Origin: Bacteroidota bacterium
Lineage (GTDB): Bacteria; Bacteroidota; Bacteroidia; Chitinophagales; Chitinophagaceae
Assembly (NCBI GenBank): GCA_018267545.1
Contig: JAFDYG010000490.1
Coordinates: forward strand, 42,044 to 106,043
Reading direction: 5' to 3'
DNA: 64,000 nt
How positions within the stretch are numbered: the first letter of the stretch is position 1; each line of letters begins with the position of its first letter. Position numbers and translations under genes: made by a program. Positions 54,573-63,891 of the stretch are shown here, piece after piece. The notes under the pieces were generated by a model that was not told the origin of the DNA, did no database searches, and saw only the letters and a program-made list of their open reading frames with translations.

Positions 54573-55922
54573 CTAACGCAGCTTCCTCAAATACTCCAGC
54601 TGATCCCCATCCACCTGCGCCCCCACCATCTTCAACCTACCCAAACAGTAAGCCCTCAAATCCTCCCACCGGTAATACACCCCGTCCCCCGCAGCAAAAA
54701 CCCCCAGTTTCGGCAGCCTCACCTCCCGCTCATTAAGCAATATCTTCACCAGGTAGTCCTTCCCATTACTATACACAATCCATTGAATATTAGCACTCAG
54801 TGGAATAACCCGTTCCGCCTGCCAATGCTCGTGATAATTATATATTCCCGCCGCCGGCACACTCGCCTCCGGTATGCCCAGTAAGGTAGCAAACGGCGAG
54901 ATCGCCTCCGCATGGGTAAATCTCAATACCGCATCAGCCGCCTCCCCAGCCCTCTCATCACCCTTCCCCATGAGCCGACGCCCCACCATCCCGTCCGTCG
55001 TCCGGATAAAGTCCGCCAGCAACGGTGCCGCTACCTTCACCTGTATCCCCAACGGGTCCCTACCCGGGCCCTTCTCCAGAAAATCCTGCGCCCCGGAAGC
55101 ATAGTCCGCCCATCCCAGCTCCTCCTTCCCAAACGCAATTCCCAGATCGACCCCATCCTTCGTCTCCCTCACCAAAGAGAATTGCACCGAATAGAGATCG
55201 TAAAGATTAGCCACAAACTTCAGCTCCTCCTCGGTCTTCAATCCCGACCGGAAACCCTCCGTAAACACACGCTCACAAACAGCCGCGGCAACAGCAAAAG
55301 TCCGCCGATCCCGATCCAAAGAGTCGAACGACTTCTTCAGTCCCGCACTCTTTTTATACTGCTGATACCCCGGCGATAAATCGTAAAACCGCAACACCGC
55401 GTCCAACGAATCGGGCGACTTCGAAAACCGCCGCTGCCCCTTATACCCGCCAAAACCCTTCAAAAAAGCATCCGCACTTTGCTGCGTCCTGACTTTATAC
55501 GTCACCACCACGTCGAGCCCCCTCCCGGTGAACGCCGGCTTATACTGGCTCATCATCCTCCCCCCGATCGCCTCCTGCTCCTCCGCCCCCAGCAGCGTAA
55601 TATTCTCGTACTGCCCCTTCTCCACGGCACAAAGCTTCCTCACCATCCCCTCGATCTTTCTTCCCGTCTCCGTCAGCCCCTGTGCTTTATCCGCGTCTTC
55701 CAATAGCCGCAACGCATCGACGTCCGCTCCCGCCTTGGTCATGTAACGCGCGCCATGCCGGCCTACATAGTTCACAAATACCGGCTTGAAACCCGCCGGC
55801 GGCGGCGTATAGGAAACGCCCGGCGCCACATATGGCGTCTTGGTCCCTAAATACCCGGGGGCCTGCCCACAGGCAAGCAACCCCGGTAAAAAGGCTATCA
55901 AAAAAAAGCTGAATTTTCTCAT
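54573..55922 (-). CDS. MINPP-like histidine acid phosphatase, lipoprotein
   Basis: 449 residues. The signal ends in LLAC (C18), so it is probably lipid-anchored. The histidine phosphatase nucleophile motif is GRHGARY (R55, H56) and the proton-donor motif is HAE (337-339), the form typical of multiple inositol-polyphosphate phosphatases, where classical phytases have HD. Length is near that of Bacteroides MINPP. It should hydrolyse phosphomonoesters such as phytate (substrate is inference). It is the third gene of an operon with a TonB receptor and a beta-helix lipoprotein, starting 6 bases after the latter. Confidence 0.9.
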   Translation of the reverse strand: MRKFSFFLIAFLPGLLACGQAPGYLGTKTPYVAPGVSYTPPPAGFKPVFVNYVGRHGARYMTKAGADVDALRLLEDADKAQGLTETGRKIEGMVRKLCAVEKGQYENITLLGAEEQEAIGGRMMSQYKPAFTGRGLDVVVTYKVRTQQSADAFLKGFGGYKGQRRFSKSPDSLDAVLRFYDLSPGYQQYKKSAGLKKSFDSLDRDRRTFAVAAAVCERVFTEGFRSGLKTEEELKFVANLYDLYSVQFSLVRETKDGVDLGIAFGKEELGWADYASGAQDFLEKGPGRDPLGIQVKVAAPLLADFIRTTDGMVGRRLMGKGDERAGEAADAVLRFTHAEAISPFATLLGIPEASVPAAGIYNYHEHWQAERVIPLSANIQWIVYSNGKDYLVKILLNEREVRLPKLGVFAAGDGVYYRWEDLRAYCLGRLKMVGAQVDGDQLEYLRKLR

Positions 55923-55928
55923 GCCACT

Positions 55929-57275
55929 CTATTTTGCAGAAGTAAGACTCGATGTAAAATGCTTATTCCCCGTTCCATCAGTGGGATAAGCGCCCATATC
56001 CGCATTGGGATCCAATGTCGTCGCCCCAAAGTCACCACCCTGAGGAACTGTGCGCTGCGCCTTGAAGGAAGTCGTTCCCTTCTGATAACCCGGGCTACTG
56101 GCCAATAAGCCAAAATCATAGCCGCCCGAAACGGTAACGATCGCCTGCGGCATCGCACTCTGCGCGAGCGGCGGCTTCACCGCAGAATAATCGAACTGAT
56201 CCACGTCATATACCTTGAACTTCGGATTATTCGCCTTCGGAGCGCCCAAAATATCCGCGCTGGCAGCCTTACCCACACCATCCACCGAATAGAACTGGCT
56301 GGTCAGAGAGATATCGTTGCCATAGAATTGCTGATTGTTATAGGCAATGTTCGTGATGTCCGCATCCCCCGTCAGCCGCATACCGAACCGGCAGTTGACG
56401 ATGACGTTGTTGTAGATCTTCCCTGAAGCGCCTTTCTCATAGTCGATAGACCCGCCACGCCCGGACTTCAGCTGGCGAAAACCACTGTTCAGCATCGTAT
56501 TGTTATACAGATAGGTCTTGTTTTCGATCGGCCCGCCACCGCTGTTCGAAATCTTGAAAGCATTCGTAGCAGCGCCTATAACCAAATTGTAACCTACATC
56601 ACCGACGACACCGTTTTTCAGATTCACCGCTTCACCACCGGTCGTGCCACAGTCCTCGAACGTATTCCGCATCAGGCTTACCTTCCCGTGCAGAATCCGC
56701 ATGCCGTCATCCTGCGAGCCATAGAACCAGCAGTCTTCGATGATGACGTTTCCATTGATGTTGGTATAGGAAAGATTGTTTCGGGGATCGCCAGGCGCAA
56801 ACACATTCAGATCGGCCGCCTGACCGGCAGGGCCACCCGCAAATTCAAAGTGCGTCCACTTCAGGATCAGATCACCACTGCTTTCTCCACACTGGATACC
56901 ACCCCAGTAGCCCTTACCAGCATTAGCAAAAGTCCGCTGCGCATCCGGCACCGTGATGTAGTTGTTGTTGTCTTCCGTACCCAGGCTGATAAAGGTGCCA
57001 TTACAGGTGATCTGCGGACTGGCAGACCCCACGGCAATCAACCTGGAACCCGCCTGCATAAGCAGGGTATCCTTGGCGTTGATGGTGATATCGGCAGAGA
57101 AGTAATACGTTTTGCCCGACAGCAGGGTTCCCGAAATCGAACCCTTCAGCGAATCGGAGGTAATGGGATGACTGGTGACGACCAACGCCTTGCTGACATT
57201 GACGGTTTCCGCCTTGTGACAGGCCGCCAGCGCCACAACCAATGCCAGGATAAACCAATTATATTTCGTATACAT
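55929..57275 (-). CDS. Right-handed beta-helix lipoprotein
   Basis: 448 residues with lipobox LAAC (C19). The central part shows parallel beta-helix coils: repeated short strands with Asn and Gly turns (INGNVIIEDCWFYGSQDDG, SLMRNTFEDCGTTGGEAVNL, LYNNTMLNSGF, IYNNVIVNCRFGM). No catalytic residues can be assigned. Proteins of this kind bind or cut polysaccharides, or serve as surface scaffolds. Set between a TonB receptor and a histidine phosphatase, it may be the surface-binding partner of the receptor in the place of a SusD (inference). Confidence 0.85.
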   Translation of the reverse strand: MYTKYNWFILALVVALAACHKAETVNVSKALVVTSHPITSDSLKGSISGTLLSGKTYYFSADITINAKDTLLMQAGSRLIAVGSASPQITCNGTFISLGTEDNNNYITVPDAQRTFANAGKGYWGGIQCGESSGDLILKWTHFEFAGGPAGQAADLNVFAPGDPRNNLSYTNINGNVIIEDCWFYGSQDDGMRILHGKVSLMRNTFEDCGTTGGEAVNLKNGVVGDVGYNLVIGAATNAFKISNSGGGPIENKTYLYNNTMLNSGFRQLKSGRGGSIDYEKGASGKIYNNVIVNCRFGMRLTGDADITNIAYNNQQFYGNDISLTSQFYSVDGVGKAASADILGAPKANNPKFKVYDVDQFDYSAVKPPLAQSAMPQAIVTVSGGYDFGLLASSPGYQKGTTSFKAQRTVPQGGDFGATTLDPNADMGAYPTDGTGNKHFTSSLTSAK

Positions 57276-57295
57276 GATCCGTTGTTTTTAGGAGT

Positions 57296-60100
57296 TTACA
57301 GTTTGAATTTTATACCGAGCAGGTAGTTCACACCATAGGTATCTTTACGCATAAACAGATTCTTCCCCTCTGTCTGGAAAGGAGGATAGTAGGGAGGTAC
57401 CGCCGTCGGCGACTTATATGGCTGATGAACTTCCAGCTCATAAGGCGTATTCAGCAGGTTGTTGATCTTGCCATAGATATAGAAGCGCTTTACGATTCTC
57501 TTCTCCAATGAAAAGTCGAGCTGCGTAAACGCCTTCTGCCAGATATCGTAGTTGTAATAGCCCGATACGGTATTGATCCGCGCGCTCGTATAGCCAAAGG
57601 CTAGCTGCGCATTAAGACCTAGTTTATTGTCATCCTTGAACAACAAAGAAAAGTTCCCCACGTGCTTGGACTGCCCCTGTAAAGGACGAGTCTGGTTGAT
57701 ATATTCGGCCGTCGTAGCCCCGGCAACACGATAGTCGTGTTCCTTGGTCGTCGTGATGGACGATTGCGTAAAGGTATAGTTCAGTCTTACTCCCAGCCAT
57801 CTCCAATACTTGGTGAGATCGAGCTCGGCGCCATAGTTGGTGGCATTTCCAAAGTTTTGCGGGACAAAGTAGGTGTTGTTGCTCGGCGGAGCATCCGACT
57901 GGGGATCCGGCTTATTGGTGATCGTATATTCGATCGGATTCTTCAGCCTTTTATAGAATACACCCACGATCAGCTGATCGAGCCCCTTCGGATAGTATTC
58001 GTAACGCAGATCGAAGTTGTCGGCCGTAGTCCTCTTCAGGTGCGGGTTACCGGTTTCAGTAAGCCCGGTTTCGGGATTGTACAGGATATAAGGTATGACT
58101 TCGAAGAAGTTGGGACGGCTGATAGCCGAATAGTACGAAAGCCTCAACGCCATCTTCCTGTCGAACGAATATTTGATGTTGCCGCTGGGAAGCACGTCGT
58201 AGTAAGAGATGTTCCCCGTCTTGCCTTCCTTCGTCTCGGGCACGCTGCTCAGCCAGTCGAGAGAGGTATGCTCATATCTCGCGCCGCCCGTAACCAGCCA
58301 GGAACCCACAGAGATTTTTACCATTCCATAACCCGCCCCTACTTTCTCATTCGCAGTATAGTTCAAAGGATCTTGAACCGTTCCATCCGGATTACCCACG
58401 GTAAACGTATGGCCGTTCATAGTGCCCCTATAGACGACATCCCCCGTAGGAGTCAGACTGTACTTGTCATAGCTGCTCACACGATGCTTGTCACGATACA
58501 TACCGCCAAGCGACCAATCTACCAGCGCACCCGAGATCTGGCTCTTATACGTAAAGTTCGCATAGCCGCTCTTGTCTTCGTCGGAGCTGTGTACAAACTC
58601 CCGGCTCGCCGATTGAATATTGGTAACTTCCGGCGTCGGCTGCGAGGTAACAGGATCCTTCAAAACGCTGCCGTTTACACTGAACGTTGCCTCGTCCGGC
58701 CGGTTAAGGATTGCTTTGGAATAAGCACCCGTCCAGTCCAGGAATAAGTTGGGCGCCAGCGTATGCTCACCCTTGAGGGTGAAGTTGAGAATCTGCTGCG
58801 TTTCATGCAAGGTCCGGTAGCTGTTGGTGATCCGCCCCAAACCCGGAACCGTCCTGGCAAGCTCCAGGTTGGTATCTGACACCTGGCGGAACTCATTACG
58901 CATCAGGTTGACATAACCACCATACAGGCTCAGCTTGTTTTTCGAATCCAGCCGGTAGTCCAGTTTGACGTGCGCGCCACTACGCTGCTGCTGAACCGAG
59001 AGGTTCCGCTTGTCTACACTCGCCAGCTGATAACCCCCATCGACCAGCTGGTCAGGCAGCTGGAAAAGCGTCGAGCTGACATTGCGGTAGTTGTTTTGAA
59101 AGCTGCCCGCAACCATGACTCCTAGTTTGTCGCCAAGCGTACGGCCACCCAGCGACAGACCAAAGACCTGGTCGATCGGATTGTGGCTCAGGCTATGATT
59201 GAATGCGCTATTGGGAAAGTCGCCCGGCGTAGCGCTATAGCCCTGACCATTGAGGACCCGGGGGCTCTTATCCAAACTGGGACCATTGTCGAATTTCGAA
59301 AAGTCGTCGTGCGCAAACTTGCTTCCGTAACCGGCAGCCGCACTCGCATTGACGCTAAACTTGCTCGGTGCGTCTTTCATGACCATGTTGACAGCACCCC
59401 CAATAGCATCACCCTCCATATTGGGGGTCAGCGTCTTGGTGATTTCTAACCTTTCCAGCAGATCAGCGGGAAAAATGTCCAGCGGTACATAACGATTTTT
59501 GTTATCGGGACTCGGGATCTTGATGCCATTGACCAGCGTATAGATGTACCGCTTTTCCATCCCGCGAACGATAATATATTGCCCCTCCCCATTGGAGCTG
59601 CGCTCCAGGGTCACACCGGAGATCCGCTGCGCAGTATTGGCGACCGATAGATCCGGGGATACTTCGATCGCACGGGCCGAAAGCGAGTTTTGAACGATGT
59701 CCGCCCGGCGGTCCGCCAGCTGCGAAGACCGCTCGGTTCCCCTTGCCCCGGCCGACACACTTACCGTTGCCAGCTCACTCTTCTTGGGCTCCAGGCTGAC
59801 AGTCACCGTCTGAGGCTTGCCATCCCCCAGGTCCATTTCTTTCTCATATTTGTCGAAGCCCACGTATTTGACCTCGACTTCATAATGTCCGGCCTTTAAA
59901 TTTCTAACGACAAAACCTCCATTCAACCCCGTCAGGAAATGGAGCTTCACCCCTCCTTTAATGGAGACCTCCACGCTGGCCCCGGGTAACGGCTCGCCCG
60001 TCTGCTTGTCCGTTACCATCCCGGTCAACGGGGCGGTCTGCGCATGGGCAGCGACCCACCCCATGCTCACAAAAAAGATCAGTGAAAATAAATGCTTCAT
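57296..60100 (-). CDS. TonB-dependent receptor of the phosphatase operon
   Basis: 934 residues from the ATG at 60100, which opens the signal peptide (MKHLFSLIFFVSMGWVAAHAQ); earlier in-frame ATGs only add an atypical tail. A carboxypeptidase-like domain (about 24-110) is followed by the plug (about 155-270, with VANTAQRISGVTLERS, GQYIIVRGMEKRYIYTLVNG and ITKTLTPNMEGDAIGGAVNM) and the barrel, which ends in NYLLGIKFKL. Receptors with this plug pattern are often encoded beside histidine phosphatases in Bacteroidota, in line with phosphate-ester uptake. The operon continues with the beta-helix lipoprotein (20-base gap). Confidence 0.92.
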   Translation of the reverse strand: MKHLFSLIFFVSMGWVAAHAQTAPLTGMVTDKQTGEPLPGASVEVSIKGGVKLHFLTGLNGGFVVRNLKAGHYEVEVKYVGFDKYEKEMDLGDGKPQTVTVSLEPKKSELATVSVSAGARGTERSSQLADRRADIVQNSLSARAIEVSPDLSVANTAQRISGVTLERSSNGEGQYIIVRGMEKRYIYTLVNGIKIPSPDNKNRYVPLDIFPADLLERLEITKTLTPNMEGDAIGGAVNMVMKDAPSKFSVNASAAAGYGSKFAHDDFSKFDNGPSLDKSPRVLNGQGYSATPGDFPNSAFNHSLSHNPIDQVFGLSLGGRTLGDKLGVMVAGSFQNNYRNVSSTLFQLPDQLVDGGYQLASVDKRNLSVQQQRSGAHVKLDYRLDSKNKLSLYGGYVNLMRNEFRQVSDTNLELARTVPGLGRITNSYRTLHETQQILNFTLKGEHTLAPNLFLDWTGAYSKAILNRPDEATFSVNGSVLKDPVTSQPTPEVTNIQSASREFVHSSDEDKSGYANFTYKSQISGALVDWSLGGMYRDKHRVSSYDKYSLTPTGDVVYRGTMNGHTFTVGNPDGTVQDPLNYTANEKVGAGYGMVKISVGSWLVTGGARYEHTSLDWLSSVPETKEGKTGNISYYDVLPSGNIKYSFDRKMALRLSYYSAISRPNFFEVIPYILYNPETGLTETGNPHLKRTTADNFDLRYEYYPKGLDQLIVGVFYKRLKNPIEYTITNKPDPQSDAPPSNNTYFVPQNFGNATNYGAELDLTKYWRWLGVRLNYTFTQSSITTTKEHDYRVAGATTAEYINQTRPLQGQSKHVGNFSLLFKDDNKLGLNAQLAFGYTSARINTVSGYYNYDIWQKAFTQLDFSLEKRIVKRFYIYGKINNLLNTPYELEVHQPYKSPTAVPPYYPPFQTEGKNLFMRKDTYGVNYLLGIKFKL

Positions 60101-60142
60101 ATTAGCTAGTTTTTGTTTGCTCGCACAAAAATGCAGAGCGCC

Positions 60143-60173
60143 CAAACAGAACAGAAAATAGCAGGGTGAACAA
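60143..60173 (-). promoter_or_regulatory. Candidate promoter of the TonB-phosphatase operon
   Basis: On the - strand TTG (60173-60171) and TCTGTTTG (60150-60143), one mismatch from TAnnTTTG, are 20 bases apart, 43 bases before the start at 60100. It lies in the 202-base gap after the TPR/HTH regulator gene. The -7 mismatch is at a conserved base, so the call is tentative. Confidence 0.35.
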
Positions 60174-60302
60174 AATGACAACAGCCCCATCCGAAGCGTA
60201 GACAAAGCAGCAGCACCGTTAACATGCAGGATATAAAATATTGATTTACAAAGAAGAGACCCGAAGCAACACCTCCATTACCAAATTGTTACCACCCTCG
60301 TT

Positions 60303-61934
60303 TTACACCGATTGGACAAAGGCGGTGAGGCTTTCTTCAACCCCCAGATTCAGCTTTTTCTTCAGGCGGTAACGCGAGACCCTAAGACTATCCTGGGAAA
60401 TTCCAAGCAGGGTAGCAATATCGCTCGAAGCCAGATTGAGTTTTATAAGCGATAAAAGCCGCAGGTCATTCCCCGTCAGATCCTCCGAATGCTGCTTGAT
60501 GCTGTCGAAGAATTGCTGATGTACCTGACCAAAAGTTTCCCGGAATTCGTCCCAATATTGATCGTGATTGAAGTTTTGATTGATCTGCTGGATCAGCTGC
60601 TGCAATTGCTTCTTTTGATCCCGCTTGTCTTCCTTGACCAGGTAGGACAGCCTGTCCCGCAGGTTTTCCAGCAGCTGATTTTTTTGAATGACGTGTAAAG
60701 TGTAGGAGGTCAATCCCTTACGCTTAGACTCCAGTTCCTGGACAAGTTGTTCCTCCTGTAGCTGCTTACCGGCCAGCTCGACTTCCATCTTCTGCCGCTG
60801 CGTCTCGTGCAAGTGCCGGTTCCGCTCACTTTCCAACCGCTCATTCTTGATCTTCATCCGCTGACGGCTGATGATCACCCAGCCCAGTACGACCAGCAGG
60901 ATGACCACGATGGTTACTCCGATGGTCACGATCCGGGTGATGTTCCGGGCATTCTCCAGCCGGATGATTTCACTATTTTTCTTATCGATATCGAAAAGGA
61001 CGCTCAAAAAAGCCGTCTGCCGGTTATTCTCCTTGGAATAGATGTCCAGCGTCGCCCGCCTCGAGAGCTCCAGGTAGTGATAGGCGCTATCCTCCTGGTG
61101 CAGCAGGTCGTAAGCCTTACCCAAATCCCGGTAAGCCGCCCCCTTCTCATATAGGTCATTCGTTTTCTCCGACAAAACCAACGCCTTCCTCGTCTGCGCA
61201 ATCGCCTCCTTGTACCGCCCCGTCTTCCGGTAGATGTCCCCCAGGTTATTCACCACCTCGATGCTGGCTACCTCTTCCCCAGCCTGCTCATAAAGCTCCA
61301 GCGAGTTCGTAAAGTAATACCAGGAGGAGTCGAACCGCGAAAGGTCCTCATAGATGCTCCCCATATTCTCGTAGATCTTGGCCATGCCCTGCTTGTGCGC
61401 AATCCGGCTGTACTGCTGCAGAGCCAGCCGCTGATACAGAAAGGCGCTGTCATAGCTTTGCCGCTTTTCGTACAAATGCCCAATCCGCCCATACGTATCC
61501 GCCATTCCCTCTACATTCCCTAAGCTCCGATAGATCCCAAACGCCTCGTCATACTTCTGCCGCGCCATCCCCATCTGCTTGTTGTAATAATACAGGAGCC
61601 CCATATCGTTCAGGTTCGCCGCCACCCGCTCGGAAGAATTCTCCGCACGGAACAGCTTGTCCGCCTGCCCATGATAATCCAACGCCTTCGGATAGTTGCC
61701 CAGGTAATAACAGATCTGCCCCATCTGCTGCAGACAAATCCCCGTCCCCAGCCGGTCCTTCCGGCTAAGAGACTGATCATACATCTCCTTTAATAATAGA
61801 AAAGCGCTGTCAGGAAATCGTTTGCTGAGTCTTTGCGTATAGACCAGCTCGGCCCGGTCATTCTCCTGGGCACGTCCGCTCAGGCACCAGGCTATCACCA
61901 ATAAGATCGCTACTATTTTACGAAAAATCATCAT
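60303..61934 (-). CDS. TPR-transmembrane-HTH regulator
   Basis: 543 residues: signal peptide (1-22), about six to seven tetratricopeptide repeats (about 40-300, such as ICLQQMGQICYYLGNYPKAL and EVVNNLGDIYRKTGRYKEAI), a transmembrane helix (about 332-356), a Gln/Glu/Lys-rich coiled coil (about 360-430), and a C-terminal LuxR-like helix-turn-helix (LIKLNLASSDIATLLGISQDSLRVSRYRLKKKL, about 490-523, given here only as a span of segments). This type is common in Bacteroidota: the periplasmic TPRs sense, the cytoplasmic HTH binds DNA. It sits directly upstream of the TonB-phosphatase operon and may control it, or the divergent ABC exporter. Confidence 0.92.
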   Translation of the reverse strand: MMIFRKIVAILLVIAWCLSGRAQENDRAELVYTQRLSKRFPDSAFLLLKEMYDQSLSRKDRLGTGICLQQMGQICYYLGNYPKALDYHGQADKLFRAENSSERVAANLNDMGLLYYYNKQMGMARQKYDEAFGIYRSLGNVEGMADTYGRIGHLYEKRQSYDSAFLYQRLALQQYSRIAHKQGMAKIYENMGSIYEDLSRFDSSWYYFTNSLELYEQAGEEVASIEVVNNLGDIYRKTGRYKEAIAQTRKALVLSEKTNDLYEKGAAYRDLGKAYDLLHQEDSAYHYLELSRRATLDIYSKENNRQTAFLSVLFDIDKKNSEIIRLENARNITRIVTIGVTIVVILLVVLGWVIISRQRMKIKNERLESERNRHLHETQRQKMEVELAGKQLQEEQLVQELESKRKGLTSYTLHVIQKNQLLENLRDRLSYLVKEDKRDQKKQLQQLIQQINQNFNHDQYWDEFRETFGQVHQQFFDSIKQHSEDLTGNDLRLLSLIKLNLASSDIATLLGISQDSLRVSRYRLKKKLNLGVEESLTAFVQSV

Positions 61935-61993
61935 GTGTCAGGGGCCAGCTGCAAAGAACGGATATCTATATTATGTAATTGTTAAGGGCCGTT

Positions 61994-62044
61994 TACCGCC
62001 TCCAGACCCTCTTTCACCGCCTTTACCCCCAAAATAACCGCCTT
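61994..62044. promoter_or_regulatory. Three direct repeats at exact 21-base period upstream of the ABC exporter
   Basis: ACCGCCT occurs at 61995-62001, 62016-62022 and 62037-62043, start-to-start distances of 21 and 21 bases. Each is preceded by T-N. The last copy ends 42 bases before the ATG at 62086. Two-turn phased direct repeats are typical of response-regulator sites that recruit polymerase from one DNA face. The repeats are seen; the regulator is unknown, the neighbouring TPR/HTH protein being one candidate. Confidence 0.5.
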
Positions 62045-62085
62045 CGCCTTGTCCCCTCCCCCCGAACGGATTAACTTAGCTTATT

Positions 62086-62907
62086 ATGAACACAACCAAC
62101 TCCACTGCCGTCCAGGTCCAAGCCAACACCCCTGCCGTCCAAGCCCCCGTTCTGCAGGTCAGCAACCTGAACGTGAGCTACGGCAGCTTCAAAGCCGTCC
62201 AGGATGTCTCCTTCTTCGTCCAGCCCGGCGAGATCTTCGGCCTCCTCGGCCCCAACGGCGCCGGAAAAACCAGCACCCTCAGCGCCATCGAAGGCCTCTT
62301 AAAGCCCTCCTCCGGTTCCATCACCGTCTCCGGCTACGACAACCGAACTCACCCCCTGCACGCCCGCGCCTGCATGGGCGTCCAGCTGCAAGCGACCAGC
62401 TTCCAGCCCGAGCTCACCGTAGCCGAGATCATCCAGCTCTACGCCGGCCTCTATGGTGTATCCCTTAGCAAAGAACAAATCGCCGTCCTCCTCGACGATA
62501 TCAAGCTGCAAGACGCCGCGATCAAACGCTTCGGCCAGCTCTCCGGCGGCCAGCAACAACGCGCCTCCCTGGTCATCGCCACGATCCACCAGCCCAACCT
62601 GGTGCTGCTCGACGAACCCACCACCGGCCTCGACCCCCAGTCCCGCCGCCAGCTATGGGAACGCATCGAAGCCATGCGCGACCGCGGCCACGGCATCCTC
62701 CTCACCACCCACTCGATGGAGGAAGCCGAATCCGTGTGCGACCGCATCGCCATCATCGACCACGGCCAGATCATTACCACCGGTACGCCCCAGGCTATCA
62801 TCGACGACAACCGCGATCGCCCCGAAGTCATCGCAGCTTCCCGCAAAGGCCGCATCACCCTCGAAGACGTCTTCATCGGCCTCACCGGCTCAATGGTCCG
62901 CGCATAA
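62086..62907 (+). CDS. ABC-2 transporter ATP-binding protein
   Basis: 273 residues. A short Thr/Ala/Val-rich N-terminus (1-22) precedes the nucleotide-binding domain: Walker A GPNGAGKT (55-62), Q loop around VQLQATS, signature LSGGQQQRA (about 148-156), Walker B NLVLLDEPTTGLD (about 168-180) and H loop LLTTHSMEEAE. This is the drug/sodium/lipid exporter (CcmA/NatA-like) subgroup that pairs with ABC-2 permeases. The permease gene follows 51 bases downstream. It may export a drug-like or lipid compound; the substrate is unknown. Confidence 0.95.
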   Translation: MNTTNSTAVQVQANTPAVQAPVLQVSNLNVSYGSFKAVQDVSFFVQPGEIFGLLGPNGAGKTSTLSAIEGLLKPSSGSITVSGYDNRTHPLHARACMGVQLQATSFQPELTVAEIIQLYAGLYGVSLSKEQIAVLLDDIKLQDAAIKRFGQLSGGQQQRASLVIATIHQPNLVLLDEPTTGLDPQSRRQLWERIEAMRDRGHGILLTTHSMEEAESVCDRIAIIDHGQIITTGTPQAIIDDNRDRPEVIAASRKGRITLEDVFIGLTGSMVRA

Positions 62908-62958
62908 TAATCCGCACATACCCCCGCACACAAAAAATCATCAGCAAAAATTTATACC

Positions 62959-63750
62959 ATGTCCTCTACGACAATAGCCGCTCCTTCCGCTCCTGCCCAG
63001 CTAAAACAAATGACCATCCCTTCCCAGGGCGCTGTTTTCGCCGCGCTCCTGCGTGCCGACCTCACCACCCAATGGCGTAACCGCCGCTCCTCTCTCCTCG
63101 TCCTTCTGGTGCCCATCATCATTCTTACGACCTGGGGATGGACTATCAAAATATTTGGCCCAACCTTCGCCATCGCCAACAGCATCACCGTCGGCCTCAT
63201 GGCCAACGGCCTCATGGGATACTCCAATTCCATCGCCCGCGACCGCGACAAAGGCATCTTCCAACGCCTCCGCGTTGCCCCCGCCTCCAACTGGGCCATC
63301 ATGGCCAGCCGGCTCACCGTACAGCTGATCATGATCGTTATCATGACCCTCGCCATTTTCCTCGTCGCCTACCAGGTCCACCATATCACCATGACCGCCG
63401 GCGGCTACGCCCTGGCCCTCCTCGTATCGATCGTCTGTGGAGTCGTTTATCTCTCCCTCGGACAGGTCATCGTCGGTCTCGTCAAAAACCCAGAGACCGT
63501 CAACGCTACCAGCCGCTTCGTGTATATTATTTTTATAATGGTCGGTATGTTCGGCGAGTTTGGCGCATTGAAAAAATGGGATTGGTTCGTACACTGGTCC
63601 CCCTACGGCGCCGTCAAACGCGTCATCGACGGCGGCCTCACACCCTCAACCTGGACCTCCGAAACTACCATGTACCTCGTAGCCACCCTGATCTATAGCG
63701 CAATCTTCAGCTTCTTTGGCATCCGCTGGTTCCGCTGGACCACCCGCTAA
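62959..63750 (+). CDS. ABC-2 type transporter permease
   Basis: 263 residues with six predicted helices: near 52-70, 78-95, 117-138, 143-165, 175-200 and 232-252. The ABC-2 family signature region lies around RDRDKGIFQRLRVAPASNWAI (about 95-115), the coupling helix that contacts the ATPase. The N-terminal 25 residues are Ala/Pro/Ser-rich and likely cytoplasmic. It should form a dimer with the product of the preceding gene as an exporter. Confidence 0.92.
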   Translation: MSSTTIAAPSAPAQLKQMTIPSQGAVFAALLRADLTTQWRNRRSSLLVLLVPIIILTTWGWTIKIFGPTFAIANSITVGLMANGLMGYSNSIARDRDKGIFQRLRVAPASNWAIMASRLTVQLIMIVIMTLAIFLVAYQVHHITMTAGGYALALLVSIVCGVVYLSLGQVIVGLVKNPETVNATSRFVYIIFIMVGMFGEFGALKKWDWFVHWSPYGAVKRVIDGGLTPSTWTSETTMYLVATLIYSAIFSFFGIRWFRWTTR

Positions 63751-63812
63751 GCCCGGCCGCTATCCGATACCCCTGCTGCCCGCAACAACATCCCACGGCC
63801 CGCTACATCACC

Positions 63813-63848
63813 AAAAAAATAAAGGCCCCGCTTGAAAAAGAGGGGCCT
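63813..63848 (-). terminator. Intrinsic terminator of the MBOAT-type gene
   Basis: On the - strand AGGCCCC and GGGGCCT arms, extended inward by three base pairs past a mismatch, are followed by TTTATTTTTTT. It lies 43 bases after the stop at 63892. On the + strand no U tract follows, so it serves mainly the leftward gene. Confidence 0.8.
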
Positions 63849-63891
63849 CCTCCCTGTCGCCAGGGGGGGCACACTGAGAGTCACACTAAAA

